Assembly: GCF_011386835.1 (NCBI RefSeq) | Contig: NC_088796.1 | Coordinates: forward strand, 90,503,468 to 90,567,467 | DNA length: 64,000 nucleotides | Direction of reading: 5' to 3' | DNA from: Chrysemys picta bellii | Lineage: Eukaryota > Chordata > Testudines > Emydidae | Part shown: positions 1-10,984 of the stretch, piece by piece | How the letters are laid out: each line of letters opens with the position of its first letter | How positions within the stretch are numbered: the stretch's first letter is position 1 | Notes under the pieces: generated by a model | Told to the model about the DNA's origin: nothing | Database searches by the model: none | Seen by the model: only the letters and a program-made list of their open reading frames with translations | Position numbers and translations under genes: made by a program

Positions 1-399
1 TGTTCTGAACTTGGGCAGATCACCTGATATTCAGTAACTGCTGCCTCTGCCTTCCTATGCACCACCTCAGGTGTGGAGATATGCTAGGAAAAGAGCTGCA
101 TTGTCAGAGGTGTCCTAAAATGTTTAGGAGGCTCAGCTACTACATGCCCATCTCCTAGGGACCACAACAAGGGCACTCATCTACCGTGGACAACCTAAAG
201 TCATCAAGGGAGGGACTCCCATCTTGTTCACTTTTGGGGAGACACTGCTGTGGAAGCTACCTACCTAACAGAGCCTCGAAAGCTCAGTGGAAGCAGGGAA
301 CTTAAGTTCCACTGGATAGTTGCATTTTGTTTCTTGCAAAAGTGCTGGCATCTAAAACTTCAAATTGTGTAGTTTGGATGTGTACAATATTACACTTCA
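1..399. other. No recognised feature
   Basis: Moderately AT-rich unique-looking sequence. I see no open frame, repeat terminus or structured RNA here. Confidence 0.5.
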
Positions 400-697
400 G
401 GTATGTCTATGCAGTCGGAGGTGTGATTTACTGCACAGGCCGGCATAACGGTGCAAGCTTTAATCTAGCTAGCATAGCTAAAACCAACAGTGAAGCCATG
501 GTGACACAGGCTTTAGTGAGGGCTAACATTGTGACTAGGTACATAGGTCTCTTGTTTGTTTGTACAGCCCACACCACACAGAAGCCCCTGCTGCCATGAT
601 CTTCCTTGCTATTTTCAGCAGTTCTAGCTAGATTAAAGCTAGCACTGTTATGCCAGCCCATGCTGCAGTCATGCCTCCGGTTACAGTGTAGACAAAC
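400..697. mobile_element. Harbinger-like MITE, decayed
   Basis: The left end reads GGTATGTCTATGCAG and the right end AGTGTAGACAAACT. These match, with decay, the GTCTACACT-type inverted ends seen on about ten other elements in the window. The interior is non-coding. No clean 3-bp TSD could be read, so the ends are approximate. Confidence 0.6.
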
Positions 698-2360
698 TCT
701 TTGGTATGTGGCAAAATTTTTATCTTCTTTGGTTTGTTTTTTAAATGGGGAATGCAAACTTTTTTTTTTTAAACCAGACTCTTTGTCTGTGTTTACTTTT
801 TGAGATCTAAATCTGCCTGAAGTTCGAAATATTTAAACAAAGCCTTTTGTAGCTTAGAGGAATCTGATCAAGTTGGAGCCTAGCTATAACATTTAATAAA
901 GGACCTGTTTTTAGTTCTTTTGAGCTACTAAGTGGACTTGTAATTTTCCAGAAAATAGACAGTAGCTTGTGAGTGAGTAGTGTAACTTAATATGATCAAT
1001 GGTTTTTCATGCTTAAAGGGATTTTGAAGCCTGCTTGAACTGAAAAATATAACTCTAACTATACTCTTTAAATAACTCAACTATAGGAACACTACTGACG
1101 CCTTTGTTAAAGTTCTGATGAAACTGTAGGAAGAGAGAGAGCTCAAATATCTTGCATGTAAAGGTCACAACATGATTCTTAATGTTTGGATTGTACAATA
1201 TTCACATGTATGGATGCTTAGGGCAAGAAAACTGTGCATATTTGCTTCTGGGGGAAAAATGAAGACATGATGATTGGCTGATACTTAGCTTGTTGACTTA
1301 GTGGTTGATTTGAACGATCCTGTAGGGAACATTGCAGCAGGATGTCAACGCTGATGAATGTTACTGTTGAGCAGAATCAATAGATGTATCCTGAAGAGGG
1401 AAAAGAGGAGAGAAGGGGTGGGGGAAGGGGAGGGGAGGAGAATAAGGAAAATCACAATGTATGTGGAAAACTTGTTTGTAAAATAAAATTTCTAATTTCC
1501 AAAATTAGACCAGGTAACAAGCTCCTGGAGTGAGGGAACCAGTGGCAGTCTGGGATCTACAAGAGAAACTAATACTTTTGGTATAATTTGGAAAGTGTCT
1601 GTTGTTAGAAACTTAATGAGCCGAAGAGCTTAAATACTTTTTAATGAATTTTTCACAGTTGGTTTTTAAAGGATTGTTTAGTGTGATTAAGGACTGTGGG
1701 AAGAAGGAGAATGTTACTAGACAGAAAGGATTCTGAATTCCTGGAGACCAAAGATGTAAAAAAGAATTGGTTGCATGCTTATTCTATTATTCATAAATTA
1801 TTCTGCAATATTATGCAGTGAATGATGATATCAGAAATGAATATAAAGTGTATATAAGTATTCTTTTTAGTGCTATCTTTGAGAACCTGACCTGGAAAAT
1901 GTAAATAAACACATCTTCAGTTACATTTTACTTTTAAAATTATTTCAGCTTATTTTCATGTGTGTCTGTAGGTCGTATGAGAGGATGTGGTCCGGTCAGA
2001 ATGCATAATATAAAATAATGCCAAAATAAATATAGTGAGCTTGATTCTCAGATCTGCTAAGGTTTTAAAGTTAGTGAAAACAATTCCTAAAGAATAGTCC
2101 CTGATTGGTGAAGAACTGGTGTAATAGCTCCCAACTGGTTCTGCTCCCACTGGGGTAGGTTTGGAGGCATGTTGGGGTGTGGCCAAAGTGCACTGCTCTA
2201 AGGCTCATCTCTGCTTCCTAAAGGTAATAGGAAGCAGAGCATGAGTTGGATCGGCCTTGGGGGGCCAGACAATAAATACTGTAATAGGAAAAAGCTGACA
2301 CAAATGAGTTTCATTTAGATTCAGATGTGTGCAGTGTCAATCTATTAGTGATATGCAGTG
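698..2360. other. No recognised feature
   Basis: AT-rich unique-looking sequence. The only visible structure is a purine-rich (GGGGA/GAGGA) run at about 1394-1450. No coding signal was seen on either strand. Confidence 0.5.
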
Positions 2361-2472
2361 GAGTTGTAGCTGTGTCAGTCCCAGGATATTAGAGAGACAA
2401 GTTGGGTGAGGTAATATCTTTTATTGGACTAACTTCTGTTGTCTCTCTCCTCACCTACTTTGTCTCTCTAAC
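2361..2472. repeat. SINE-like fold-back repeat, short copy
   Basis: It begins with TTGTAGCTGTGTCAGTCCCA and contains AGAGAGACAAGTTGGGTGAG followed about 40 bp later by its near reverse complement (CTCACCTACTTTGTCTCTCT), so it can form a hairpin. The same family recurs at about 52541-52715. I know this sequence as a common dispersed turtle repeat but cannot give a family name. Confidence 0.55.
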
Positions 2473-3265
2473 TTATTAGTTGATGGCATTTGGGATTTCC
2501 TAAAACTAATTTGCAATGCAAAATATTTCAGCTGCAAGAGAGGAACCGGTATCAAGGTGTTAAATGTTTGAGAAGCCCAAGAATACTTTATATAATTTAC
2601 AGGTATCATGGAAAAATCGCTGCTTTTCTCAGGGCCTGATCCAAAGCCCCTCAAAATCAGTGAGATCCTCCCAGAAATGCAAATACAACCCCTTTCTCCA
2701 TGATTGCAGAAATCAATGTGGTTCAGAATACATAAAAGACATGTTGATTGTAGGTATGTTCTCACTTTGTCTTAAATTTTACTTGACTTAATCTCAAAAT
2801 CACATACATAAGGGGAGAGGCTGTAACAAACAAACAAAAAGACCAACAAACCAGGTGCTTGCTTATTTTGTTTTCCATTGCAATATGTCAAAGTTAAATT
2901 TAGGCAATTATTTGTTCTTGTAGAAACTACTTTATATTTTGTTTTTAAAATACTCTACAAATTGCTTTTAAGCTTTTGCTGTACAGTTAACAAACACAAC
3001 TAAATTTTGGAAGTTTGGAATATTCTGTCCAGTCCTGTTGCTGTAGACATCCCTGTATTGATAATGTTTTAGAGCTTAGACAAGAATGGTATTTACAGAT
3101 TTAACAACCACTGCTATCACTGCCCACATAGTTTTCCTAAGAGATTGAGCATACCTCGCTTCATGATGCAGAAATCCTTTGAGTGTCTTGATCAACTCTG
3201 AAATTTAATTTTCTACAAGTATATGTAGATGTCCAGTCAGACTAAATATATTATCTGAGACATGT
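2473..3265. other. No recognised feature
   Basis: AT-rich unique-looking sequence between a SINE-like repeat and an LTR-like element. No credible open frame or terminal repeat was seen. Confidence 0.5.
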
Positions 3266-3535
3266 TGTGATGAAGTGGGAAATTTTTATGAATTGTATGT
3301 GCCTCAGTTTCCCTCATACTTTGCATTGCTACCTGGGAAAGAGGGAAGTTTGCTCTCAAAGAAGAGTGTGTGTATGTGTGTGTGGACTGAACGGGTCACT
3401 TAAAAAGACCTGGCTGAAGCTGACCCATAACAATGGATAATCCAAGAAGATGATGGGACACCCCAATTACCAGGACATTAAGAATTAAAAGTTGGCTCTG
3501 GAAGAACCTTACAGCTCTCATTTTGGACTGACTCA

Positions 3536-4211
3536 GGGCACGTCTATACTACAAATTTAAGCCGATTTTAAGTTAAGTTGATATACAGCCACTATAGTAA
3601 TTACTACAGTTTTTTGTGTCCACACTATCTTCCTTTTTCTGGCGGTGGAGTGCGTCCTCACCAGGAGCACTTACACCAACTTAAGAGGGGCAGTGTGGAG
3701 GGCTGAGAGCACAAGATCTCAGCTCCCCACTCTCAGCTGGGCAGCTTCCGGAGGCTCCCTGCAGGGAGTCCTGCTGCCGGCTGGGCTCCCAACTCCGAAC
3801 TTGGGCGGCTTCCCGACTGGGAACAGGGATCCGGCAGCTGCCTGGCTTGGAGCGGGAAGCCCCCCACTTGCCCCAGGATGACAGCCCGAGCTTTGAGCCA
3901 GGCACAGGGTTCAGAGCAGGGAGCCTACCAACCTTTCTTGTCAATTTCCTGGCTCCAGCAGGGAGCTATGAAATTGACAAGAATGACAGACAACAGCCAA
4001 TGTAAGTAATGCAGTGTCTACCTGGACACTGTGTCACCCTAACTACACAGACGTAAGCCCTATACTTTTTGCACTTCTCATGTAGGCGGAGTTATGTGGG
4101 TGTAGTAGGGCACTTACATCGGCGGGAGCAAGGCTCTAAGGTAGACACTGACCTAATTAAGTCGATGTAAGCTGCCTTCTGTCGACCTAACTCTGTAATG
4201 TAGACCAGGTC
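3536..4211. mobile_element. Harbinger-like MITE H1 with GC-rich core
   Basis: The ends are GGGCACGTCTATACTAC and the reverse complement of GTAATGTAGACCAGGTC. Both flanks carry TCA (3533-3535 and 4212-4214), matching the 3-bp TSD of PIF/Harbinger elements. The interior holds a GC-rich stretch (about 3700-3945) and subterminal runs that echo the other MITEs here. It has no transposase, so mobilisation would need an autonomous partner. Confidence 0.7.
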
Positions 4212-4214
4212 TCA

Positions 4215-5679
4215 GGTTTGGTCTATACTGTACTCCTGAGGGCATTCTGTGCCAAAAAATTAAAATTCTGCACACAATATTTTAAAATTCTGCAAATATT
4301 TGTCAAATAAATGTGAAGGCTCCAGCATGGCATTGGGGAGCACAGGCCACTGGCTGCGCAGAAATGGGAGATCACTGTGTAGCTCCCCGCACCTCACCCC
4401 CTGGGACACAGACTCGGCGGTGAAGCTGCACCTAACCCTGACACAGTGCAAGGACTGGGCTTGCCCCAGAAACTCCTCACGGCCCTGCCCCTCCATGTCA
4501 GGTGCATGAGGTGTGGTAGACAGGCTCATCAAGGCAGGATCCAAGTATGGAGGATCCATGTGTGGGTTTAGAGGGTTGTGTGGGGCAATCTGGGTGCGGG
4601 TGGCTCAGTGGGCGGTCTGGGTGTGGAGGGGATCTGGATGCATAGAGGCTTGTTGGGGGGGTCTGGATATCTTGCAGGGGGGTCCAGGTGAAGGTGGTTG
4701 GGACTCAGCGGGGGGTGGGGATCTGGGTGTGGGGGGATAGAGCTCAGCAGGGGAGTCTGGGGCTGTGGGGGGAGTGGGGCTCAGTGTGGTGGGGATCCAG
4801 GTGCCACTGGTTGGGGCTCCGTGGGGGGGAATCTGGGTGCGGGTGGCTTGTTGGGGTGGTCCAGGTGCAGGGGGAATGGGACTCATTGCAGGGGTTTCTG
4901 GGTGCGGGGGGTGAGGCTTGGCGGGAGGGTCTGGGTATAAGCGGGTCTGGATGCACAGAGGTTGGGCAGGTGGGGGAGCAACTCCTTGCAAGGGATCCCT
5001 CCTCCTGCAGCTGAGGAGCAATGGGTGCCGGAAACTTGGGGCAGGGGGAGTTTGCAGAGCTTCCTGCAGCCAGGGGAGAAATCTGGAAGTGGTTCTGACC
5101 CGGCCTCGAATGCTGTGCAGAGGAAGAGGATGTCCTGTCCAGCCCAGCCCTGATTAGCAGCTAAATTCTTGCAGGGTAGGGACTACCAACTGGGTCTTCC
5201 CTAGTCCCGCCTCCTGCCCCACAGTGATTTATCTCCCTGGGCACCCAAAACATACTGCTGGGGAGGATCGTATGACCGCTCTTGTGACTTCCCTTTGCTT
5301 CCCCGTCAGAAAGTCATTTTTCTGCTGGGAAGCGAAGAAATCCTTGGGGGACATGAATTCTGCACATGCGCAGTGGCGCGGAATTCCCCCGGGAGTAATA
5401 CTAGGATGTTATGTCGGTATAACTACGTCACTTAAGGGGGGTGGAAACTCTACCCTCCTGAGCAATGCACTTATATCAACCTAACCTTCGATGTAGATAT
5501 CACTGTGTTGACAGAAAGGCTTCTCTCACCACCATAGTTACCACCTCTTGGAGGAGTGGAATACCTATGCTGATGGGAGAAGCTCTCCCGTTGGATAGGT
5601 AGCATAGTCACTGAAGCATTACAGTGATGCAGCTGCATTGGTGCAGCTGTGCTGCTGCAACAGTATAAGTGTAAGGAGG
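4215..5679. mobile_element. Harbinger-like MITE H2, interrupted
   Basis: The left end GGTTTGGTCTATACT (4215-4229) pairs with the right end AGTGTAAGGAGG. The flanks are TCA (4212-4214 and 5680-5682). It abuts H1, sharing one TCA, so the order is TCA-H1-TCA-H2-TCA. The interior (about 5399-5679) has the TATGTCGGTATAACTACG and CTGATGGGAGAAGCTCTCCC motifs of a common turtle MITE. The left end is cut off from the body by the element at 4230-5398. Confidence 0.65.
4230..5398. mobile_element. Non-autonomous DNA element nested in H2, G-rich core
   Basis: The left end (ACTCCTGAGGGCATTCTGTG, from about 4231) and the right end (GGAATTCCCCCGGGAGTA) are imperfect inverted repeats. The pieces TATACT and ATACT flank it inside H2, suggesting a short TSD. 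The core at about 4560-5000 is a G-rich degenerate tandem repeat built on GGGTCTGGGTGCGGG-like units. Long stop-free frames here are due to composition. The superfamily is uncertain; hAT is possible. Confidence 0.5.
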
Positions 5680-5854
5680 TCAGAGAGAGACAGAGCTTGA
5701 AAATGGAGTTCACTACAGCTTGGTTGATTAAGTGCTCTGGCTTAATCAGAATGGACTATGCTTTAATCTTTATTTCTCTGTTAACCTAAGGACTTCCAGT
5801 GCTGCGTTCCAGTTGACTAATAAATCCTACTTTGTGTTGAGGTGTCAGTGCAAA

Positions 5855-7008
5855 TGTGACGGGTTCGGTCACAGAGACCCCCTTGGGACTGTCCCCTGAT
5901 GTGCTGAAATTACCTCTGAGCCTGTTTTCCCTGATGGCTTGGGACTCCAGAACCCTGCCTTGTTGAGCCAGACACGCTAGCCTGCTGCAACACAGACCCA
6001 GGTCTGAACCACGCCCCGAAAGCTGTAGACTTTAACCAAAGACTGCTCAGCAGGTCACCTATCTCCAGCACCCAGAAAACCAGTTCCCAATGGGAAGCAA
6101 ACCCCAAATAAATCAATTTTACTCTGTATAAAGTTTATACAGGGTAAACTCATAAATTGTCCGCCCTCTGTAACACTGATAGAGAGAGATGCACAGCTGT
6201 TTGCTCCCCCAGGTATTAATCACTTACTCTGGATTTGTTAATAAACAAAAGTGATTTTTATTAAGTATAAAAAAAGTAGGATTTAAGTGTTTTCAAGTAA
6301 TAACACACAAAATAAAATAAGTTACCAAGCAAAATAAAGAAAAGCATCAAGTCTAAGCCTAATACATTACGAAACTGATTACAGATAATATCTCACCCAC
6401 AGAGATGTTCCAATAAACTACTTTCACAGACTAGATTCCTTCCTAGTCTGGGCCCAATACTTTCCTCTGGTACAGTCCTTGTTAGTTCCAGCTTGGATTT
6501 CTCATGACTGGCAGCTCCTTTTGTTCTGTTCCATCCCCCTTTTATATCTTTGGCATAAGGCAGGAATCTTTTGTCTCTCTGGGTCCCCATCCCTCCTTCT
6601 AAATGGAAAAGTACCAGATTTAAGATGGATTCCAGTATTGTGTGACATGGTCACATGTCCTGTGAGCCCCCCAGCCTCCATTCTACCAGGGCTGTCTCAC
6701 AGGAACACAGGAAGGCTTGCAAGTAAACAGAGCCGTTTACAACCAATTGTCCTAGTCGATGGGAGCCATCAAGATTTTAAACCACCATCATTGGCCCACA
6801 CTTCGCATAATTACAGTAGGACCTCAAAGCTATACTTAATATTTTTAGCTTCAAGATACAAGAATGATACATATATACAAATAGGATGAACACTCAGTAG
6901 ATTATAATGATGCCTTACAAGAGACCTTTTGCACGAAGCATATTCCAGTTACATCATATTCACACTCATTAGCATATTCCCATAAAACATATGGAGTGCA
7001 ATGTCACA
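5855..7008 (-). mobile_element. Solo LTR, minus orientation, 5-bp TSD
   Basis: The element runs from TGTGACGGGTTCGGTCACAG to GTGCAATGTCACA, giving the TG...CA ends of retroviral LTRs. GCAAA is duplicated exactly on both sides (5850-5854 and 7009-7013). Read on the minus strand it has a TATAAAAG box (6540-6547) and a downstream AATAAA (plus TTTATT at about 6257), supporting minus orientation. There is no second LTR or internal region, so it is most likely a solo LTR left by recombination. It sits inside the older LTR at 3266-7260. Confidence 0.75.
6540..6547 (-). promoter_or_regulatory. TATA box of the solo LTR
   Basis: The minus strand reads GATATAAAAGGGGG here, a good match to a TATA box, about 280 bp upstream of the minus-strand AATAAA. 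This is the expected order for an LTR promoter. Activity is inferred only. Confidence 0.45.
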
Positions 7009-7260
7009 GCAAATATTTGCTTAGGTTCATTATTCTCTGAAGAGTGTACAATTTTCTACCAGGAGTCAATTTCAGTTGGACTTGCTGGCAGAGCTCACAA
7101 TGTGAAACAGGAGTGCTGAAACCCAGATGCTCCAGTCTAGCAGCAGTGAGGCTCCAGGGCCTCCCATGAAGGAAGAGTGGCACTGCTTTGGGGCCTGCAA
7201 CATTGAAGGGGTTCCTTCAAGAGACTGTTTAAAAGCTGGAGATCATGTGGCTCTGTGACA

Positions 7261-7440
7261 TGCTGCAGAGTTTATCCAAAGGTAGGATCTTCTTCAAACG
7301 CTCCGTCAGGAAACTGAGATTCTCTTCTTCATGAGCTACAGCAAAATTGCCATTATACCTGATCCACACAAACAGATAATGATCACAGGAAACTGTAAGT
7401 GACGCTTTTTGGCTCTGGCTCTGATGTCTGAGTTGTGAAG
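7261..7440 (-). pseudogene. Exon-like coding remnant, unidentified
   Basis: On the minus strand an open frame crosses this interval with protein-like composition (SCDHYLFVWIRYNGNFAVAH, then HEEENLSFLTERLKKILPL). It is unlike the low-complexity frames around it. A pyrimidine-rich tract ending CAG lies just upstream on the minus strand (plus about 7430-7440), resembling a splice acceptor. ATCAG|GTATAA inside it resembles a donor. On the other side the frame runs directly into the LTR at 7260. Across the LTR the same frame would stop within a few codons. I do not recognise the protein. It could be a real exon of a minus-strand gene, a retrocopy fragment, or transposon-derived coding sequence. 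Confidence 0.35.
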
Positions 7441-7462
7441 CAAAAGGGGAGAATAATAAGCT

Positions 7463-8240
7463 AGGGTTACCATATGTCCGGTTTTTCCCGGACATGTCCG
7501 GCTTTTCGGCAATCAAACCCCCGTCTGGGGGGAATTGCCAAAAAGCCGAACATGTCCGGGAAAAATACCGGCTGGGCACTTCCTCTCCTGTGGCTTCGGC
7601 TCTGTTTAAGAGCCAAGCTGCCCGAGCCAGCACTACCGGCTTCGGGCAGCCCCCGTGCCTCCGGACCCCAGCCGCCGGCCGGACACTTCTCCTCCCCGGC
7701 TCCAGCTGCTCTGCTCCTCCCTGGACTCAGACTTCGGCTCTGTTTAAGAGCCAAGCTGCCCAAGCAAGCGCTACCGGCTTCGGGCAGCCTCCGTGCCTCC
7801 GGACCCTGCGCCGCCGGAGCAGAGCAGCTGGAGCCGGGGAGAAGTGCCTGGCTGGGGGCGCAGGGTCCGGAGGCATAGGGGCTGCCCGAAGCCCGAGTGC
7901 TACCGGCTTCATGGTTTGCCGGGCAGCCTCCAGACCCTGCGCCCCCGTCTGGGCGCTTCCCCTCCCGGGCTCCAGCTACGCTGGGGAAGCGCCGGCCGGG
8001 AGCGCAGGGTCTGGAGGCTGCCCGGCAAACCATAAAGCCGGTAGTGCTCGGGCAGCCCTTTTTGCGTGGCTGGGAGGGAGGAGGGGGAGTTAGGGCAGGG
8101 ACTTTGGGGAAGGGGCGGGGAAAGGGCGGAGTTGGGATGGGCTGGGGGTGGGAAAGGGGCGGGGCCGGGGTGGGGAAAGGGGCGGGGCCAAGGCCCGTGG
8201 AGTGTCCTCTTTTTTTTATTTTTTAAATATGGTAACCCTA
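7463..8240. mobile_element. Palindrome-tipped hAT-like MITE, copy 1
   Basis: Its inverted ends are AGGGTTACCATATG and ATATGGTAACCCTA, with an exact 8-bp direct repeat AATAAGCT at 7455-7462 and 8241-8248. Just inside the left end is a long hairpin (about 7487-7560) with arms CCCGGACATGTCCGGC and GCCGAACATGTCCGGG. The GC-rich core has repeated TACCGGCTTCGGGCAGCC-type blocks in both orientations and ends in GGGGCGGGGCC runs. It contains no transposase. Long stop-free frames in several phases are composition artefacts. Confidence 0.75.
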
Positions 8241-8248
8241 AATAAGCT

Positions 8249-9170
8249 GTACAGGCATCATAGCAAGCTGAGAATCCATATTTTGCACTATTTTCTGGGC
8301 ACAGTACTTGCTTGCTTAATCACTCACATTGTCTGGGTTAGATGACTCTTGTATAACGTTTATTCATGTCTACAAATAAGTAGGTGTGAGAAAACAAGTC
8401 TCTCTTAAACTCCTTCATCTTCTAAAAATTATTTTTTATACAAACAACCTGAGACAGTGGCTGTCATTGAGCCATTGTAATTCAGACCTTATTTTGGCAC
8501 ATCAGTATCAATACTACAGGGGCTTGAAAAATGCCCTTGTCTTTTTTATGGAAAACTTTTTAACTGAAATCTTTAATTTCCATTACAAATCAGGGTTTCT
8601 TTATTTAAAAAATAAATAAATAAAACAAAGCCTGAAAACGTCTCAGTTTTCAAAAAAACATTTGGTTACAATTTTTGGGTTAAATGAAACCAAACTCTGA
8701 CAATTTTTACTGAAAATCAAACCCAGAATGATTTTTTTAACCATTTTTTTCCAGTTTCTCATTGAAAAACTAGAATATTTTGACTCCAGTTACAAATTTT
8801 TTTGAAAAGCCATTTCGTCCAAAAATGTTTTGATGGAAAAAATGTGCCACAGTTCTTAACAGCATCTTAACAGGTAACATTGTGGGCAAAATTCTGCCCT
8901 CCTAAGAAACTCTGCACTTCACAATGGTTTCACAATGATGGTTGCATGGGGTGTAAGTTGGGGCCAGATTTTTATCCTATATCTTTGTTAAAGTAAGGCT
9001 TTTTGTTTTGCTGACTTGCAAGGCAAGACTACAAATTATTTTCTGTTTGAAAACCATTCGGAAGATCTTCTCCCACAAATCTTTTGTTTCATAGAGACAA
9101 TCAGCTGCTCTCTCTGATAGCTCATTGTAAGAAACAGCACCTCACTCTTACATGTGACTCCATTTTATAA
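8249..9170. other. No recognised gene; old AT-rich repeat
   Basis: Mostly AT-rich sequence. At about 8610-8870 there are dense A-runs and T-runs (AAAACATTTGG, CCAAACTC, TTTTGACTCC) that can pair with each other, like the decayed stretches at about 46000-46390 and 60580-60880. Probably remnants of an old AT-rich inverted-repeat element. Confidence 0.35.
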
Positions 9171-9385
9171 GGCAGTGCAATCTAGTGGATTGAACACAAG
9201 GCCGGGAGGTGGGAACTCCTAAATTCGTATCCAGCTCTACCATCAACTCACTGCATGGTCTTTGGCCAGTCCTTTCACCCCTGTATGCATCTTTGTCCCT
9301 CTTTGTAAAATAGAGCGAATGACCAATTCACAGGTAAATTATGAGGATTTATTAGATTATACAACTTGTACAGCCCTTTGAAAGG
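9171..9385 (+). repeat. MIR-like SINE
   Basis: The order GGCAGTGCAATCTAGTGGAT, an A/B-box-like tRNA region, CCAGCTCTACCATCAACTCACTGC, and a TTTGTAAAATAGAGCGAATG tail matches MIR-family SINEs. It is diverged and inactive. Confidence 0.6.
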
Positions 9386-9543
9386 GGAAAAAAAAGAAAG
9401 GTCCTGAGTATTAGGATTCACTTCTACTCAAATGGCTTTTTAAAATGCAGTTTTTCTTCACTGCAAAAAGCTCACAAAAATGTGACAGTCTTATTTTTAT
9501 TAGTTTCTTATGTGTGCATACATGCTTTGGCAATAGTTATCTT

Positions 9544-10310
9544 AGGGTTAACATATGTCCGTTTTTTCCCGGACATGTCCGGCTTTTTGGTAATCAAACC
9601 CCCATCCGGGGGGAATTGCCAAAAAGCCGAACATGTCCGGGAAAATACCGGCCGGGCACTTCCCCTCCCATGGCTGCTCTGCTCCTCCCCTGACTCTTTG
9701 GCTCTGTTTAAGAGCCGAGCTGCCCGAGCGCTACCGGCTTCGGGCAGCCCCCACGCCTCCGGACTCTGCGCCGCCGGAGCAGAGCAGCTGGAGCCCGGTA
9801 GGGGAAGTGCCCGGCCGGCGGCTGGGGTCTGGAGGCAAGGGGGCTGCCCGAAGCTGGTAGTGCTCGGGCAGCTCGGCTCTTAAACAGAGCCGAAGAGTCA
9901 GGGGAGGAGCACAGCAGCCGGAGCCTGGGAGGGGAAGTGCCCGGCAGGGGGTTCCGGGTCCGGAGGCATGGGGGCTGCCCGAAGCCCGAGCACTACCGGC
10001 ATCACGGTTGGCCCGGCAGCCTCCAGACCCGGCGCCCCTGGCTGGGCGCTTCTCCTCCCGGGCTCCAGCTGCGCTGAGGAAGTGCCGGCCAGGGGCGCAG
10101 GGTCTGGGGGCTGCCCGGCAAACCGTGAAGCCGGTAGCGCTTGGGCAGCCCTTTTTGCGTGGCTGGGAGGGAGGAGGGGGAGTTAGGGCGGGGACTTTGG
10201 AGAAAGGGCGGGGAAGGGGTGGAGTTGGGGCGGGGCCGGGGATGGGAAAGGGGCATGGCCAGGGGCCAGTGGCGTGTCCTCTTTTTTTATTTTTTAAATG
10301 TGGTGACCCT
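9544..10310. mobile_element. Palindrome-tipped hAT-like MITE, copy 2
   Basis: It has the same orientation as copy 1, with ends AGGGTTAACATATG and GTGGTGACCCT. The flanks are AGTTATCTT at 9535-9543 and 10311-10319 (8-9 bp; the T/A at the edge is ambiguous). The left hairpin (about 9570-9640) and GC-rich core match copy 1. It also contains a copy of GAGCCGAAGAGTCAGGGGAG and its reverse complement, giving further inverted structure. Non-coding. Confidence 0.75.
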
Positions 10311-10319
10311 AGTTATCTT

Positions 10320-10984
10320 TGAAAGTGTTTGAAGGGCAAAACTGGCATTAGGCACAGAGATTTCTTTGGGCAACAGGTAGCATTCTACAAAGGCAGACCA
10401 AAAAACAGAATTGTAGGAGGCTAGAGTCTTGCCCATGTTGTAGGCTAGAAGAAAAGTATCAAACCTGTTATTGAAATGTGTTCTTGTAATTATTTTAAGA
10501 GTAGGCACCCGGCTTCCTTATTTCTTCAGTCCTAGAAGTCTGATTGACTCCATATATAACAATTCGTTAAAATCTATTCTAGCAGGATATCACAGATAGC
10601 AATATTCTGATTAAAGGGGAAACTATTACATATGCAAATCTGTCCTGAAAACACATTTTATAAGAGAGTTTCATTAGTGAGGCTTTTGTGATTCATTATT
10701 TCTGCCTGAAAGATCACAAGATATTAGAATATAATAAGAGTTAGAGAAATTGAATTGGTAATCACAGATGTCCTCGTGTGTGAACATGTATTGATTTATG
10801 TTTTTGTCCCCAGTGTGGTCCAGATACTATGAAGATATATTTTTGTGTGCATGTGTGTTTGTTTTATCTTTTTATTTTCCATGGTAAACATTAAAGCTGT
10901 TTCAAAAACTGTGTTGCGAAGAAGGAAGCATCATAGCTGGCTCTTACCATTATAGAGGGCACTGATGTAGGAGATGAAAAGAAT
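10320..10984. other. No recognised feature
   Basis: AT-rich unique-looking sequence. No repeat ends or coding signal recognised. Confidence 0.5.

Larger units (their letters stand above)
3266..7260 (+). mobile_element. LTR-like element, split by nested insertions
   Basis: The left part starts TGTGATGAAGTGGGAAA (3266-3532). The matching middle part resumes at about 5683 with GAGAGAGACAGAGCTTG, and the last part at about 7009-7260 ends GGCTCTGTGACA. Together these three pieces resemble one endogenous-retrovirus-type LTR in plus orientation. A polyadenylation-like AATAAA lies at about 5819. The gaps are filled by two MITEs (3536-5679) and by another LTR (5855-7008). GACATG occurs at 3259-3264 and 7257-7262 and may reflect the original target site, but it does not fit TG...CA ends exactly. 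No internal retroviral genes remain. Joining the pieces relies partly on my memory of the consensus. Confidence 0.55.

Noticed and set aside
4605..5021. Proline-rich minus-strand frame (138 codons) and Gly/Trp-rich plus-strand frames
   Set aside because: G-rich degenerate tandem repeat inside a nested element; no unique protein sequence.
7467..8226. Open frames of 130-200 codons
   Set aside because: They come from the GC-rich, internally inverted core of MITE copy 1; the same occurs in copy 2 at 9482-10322.
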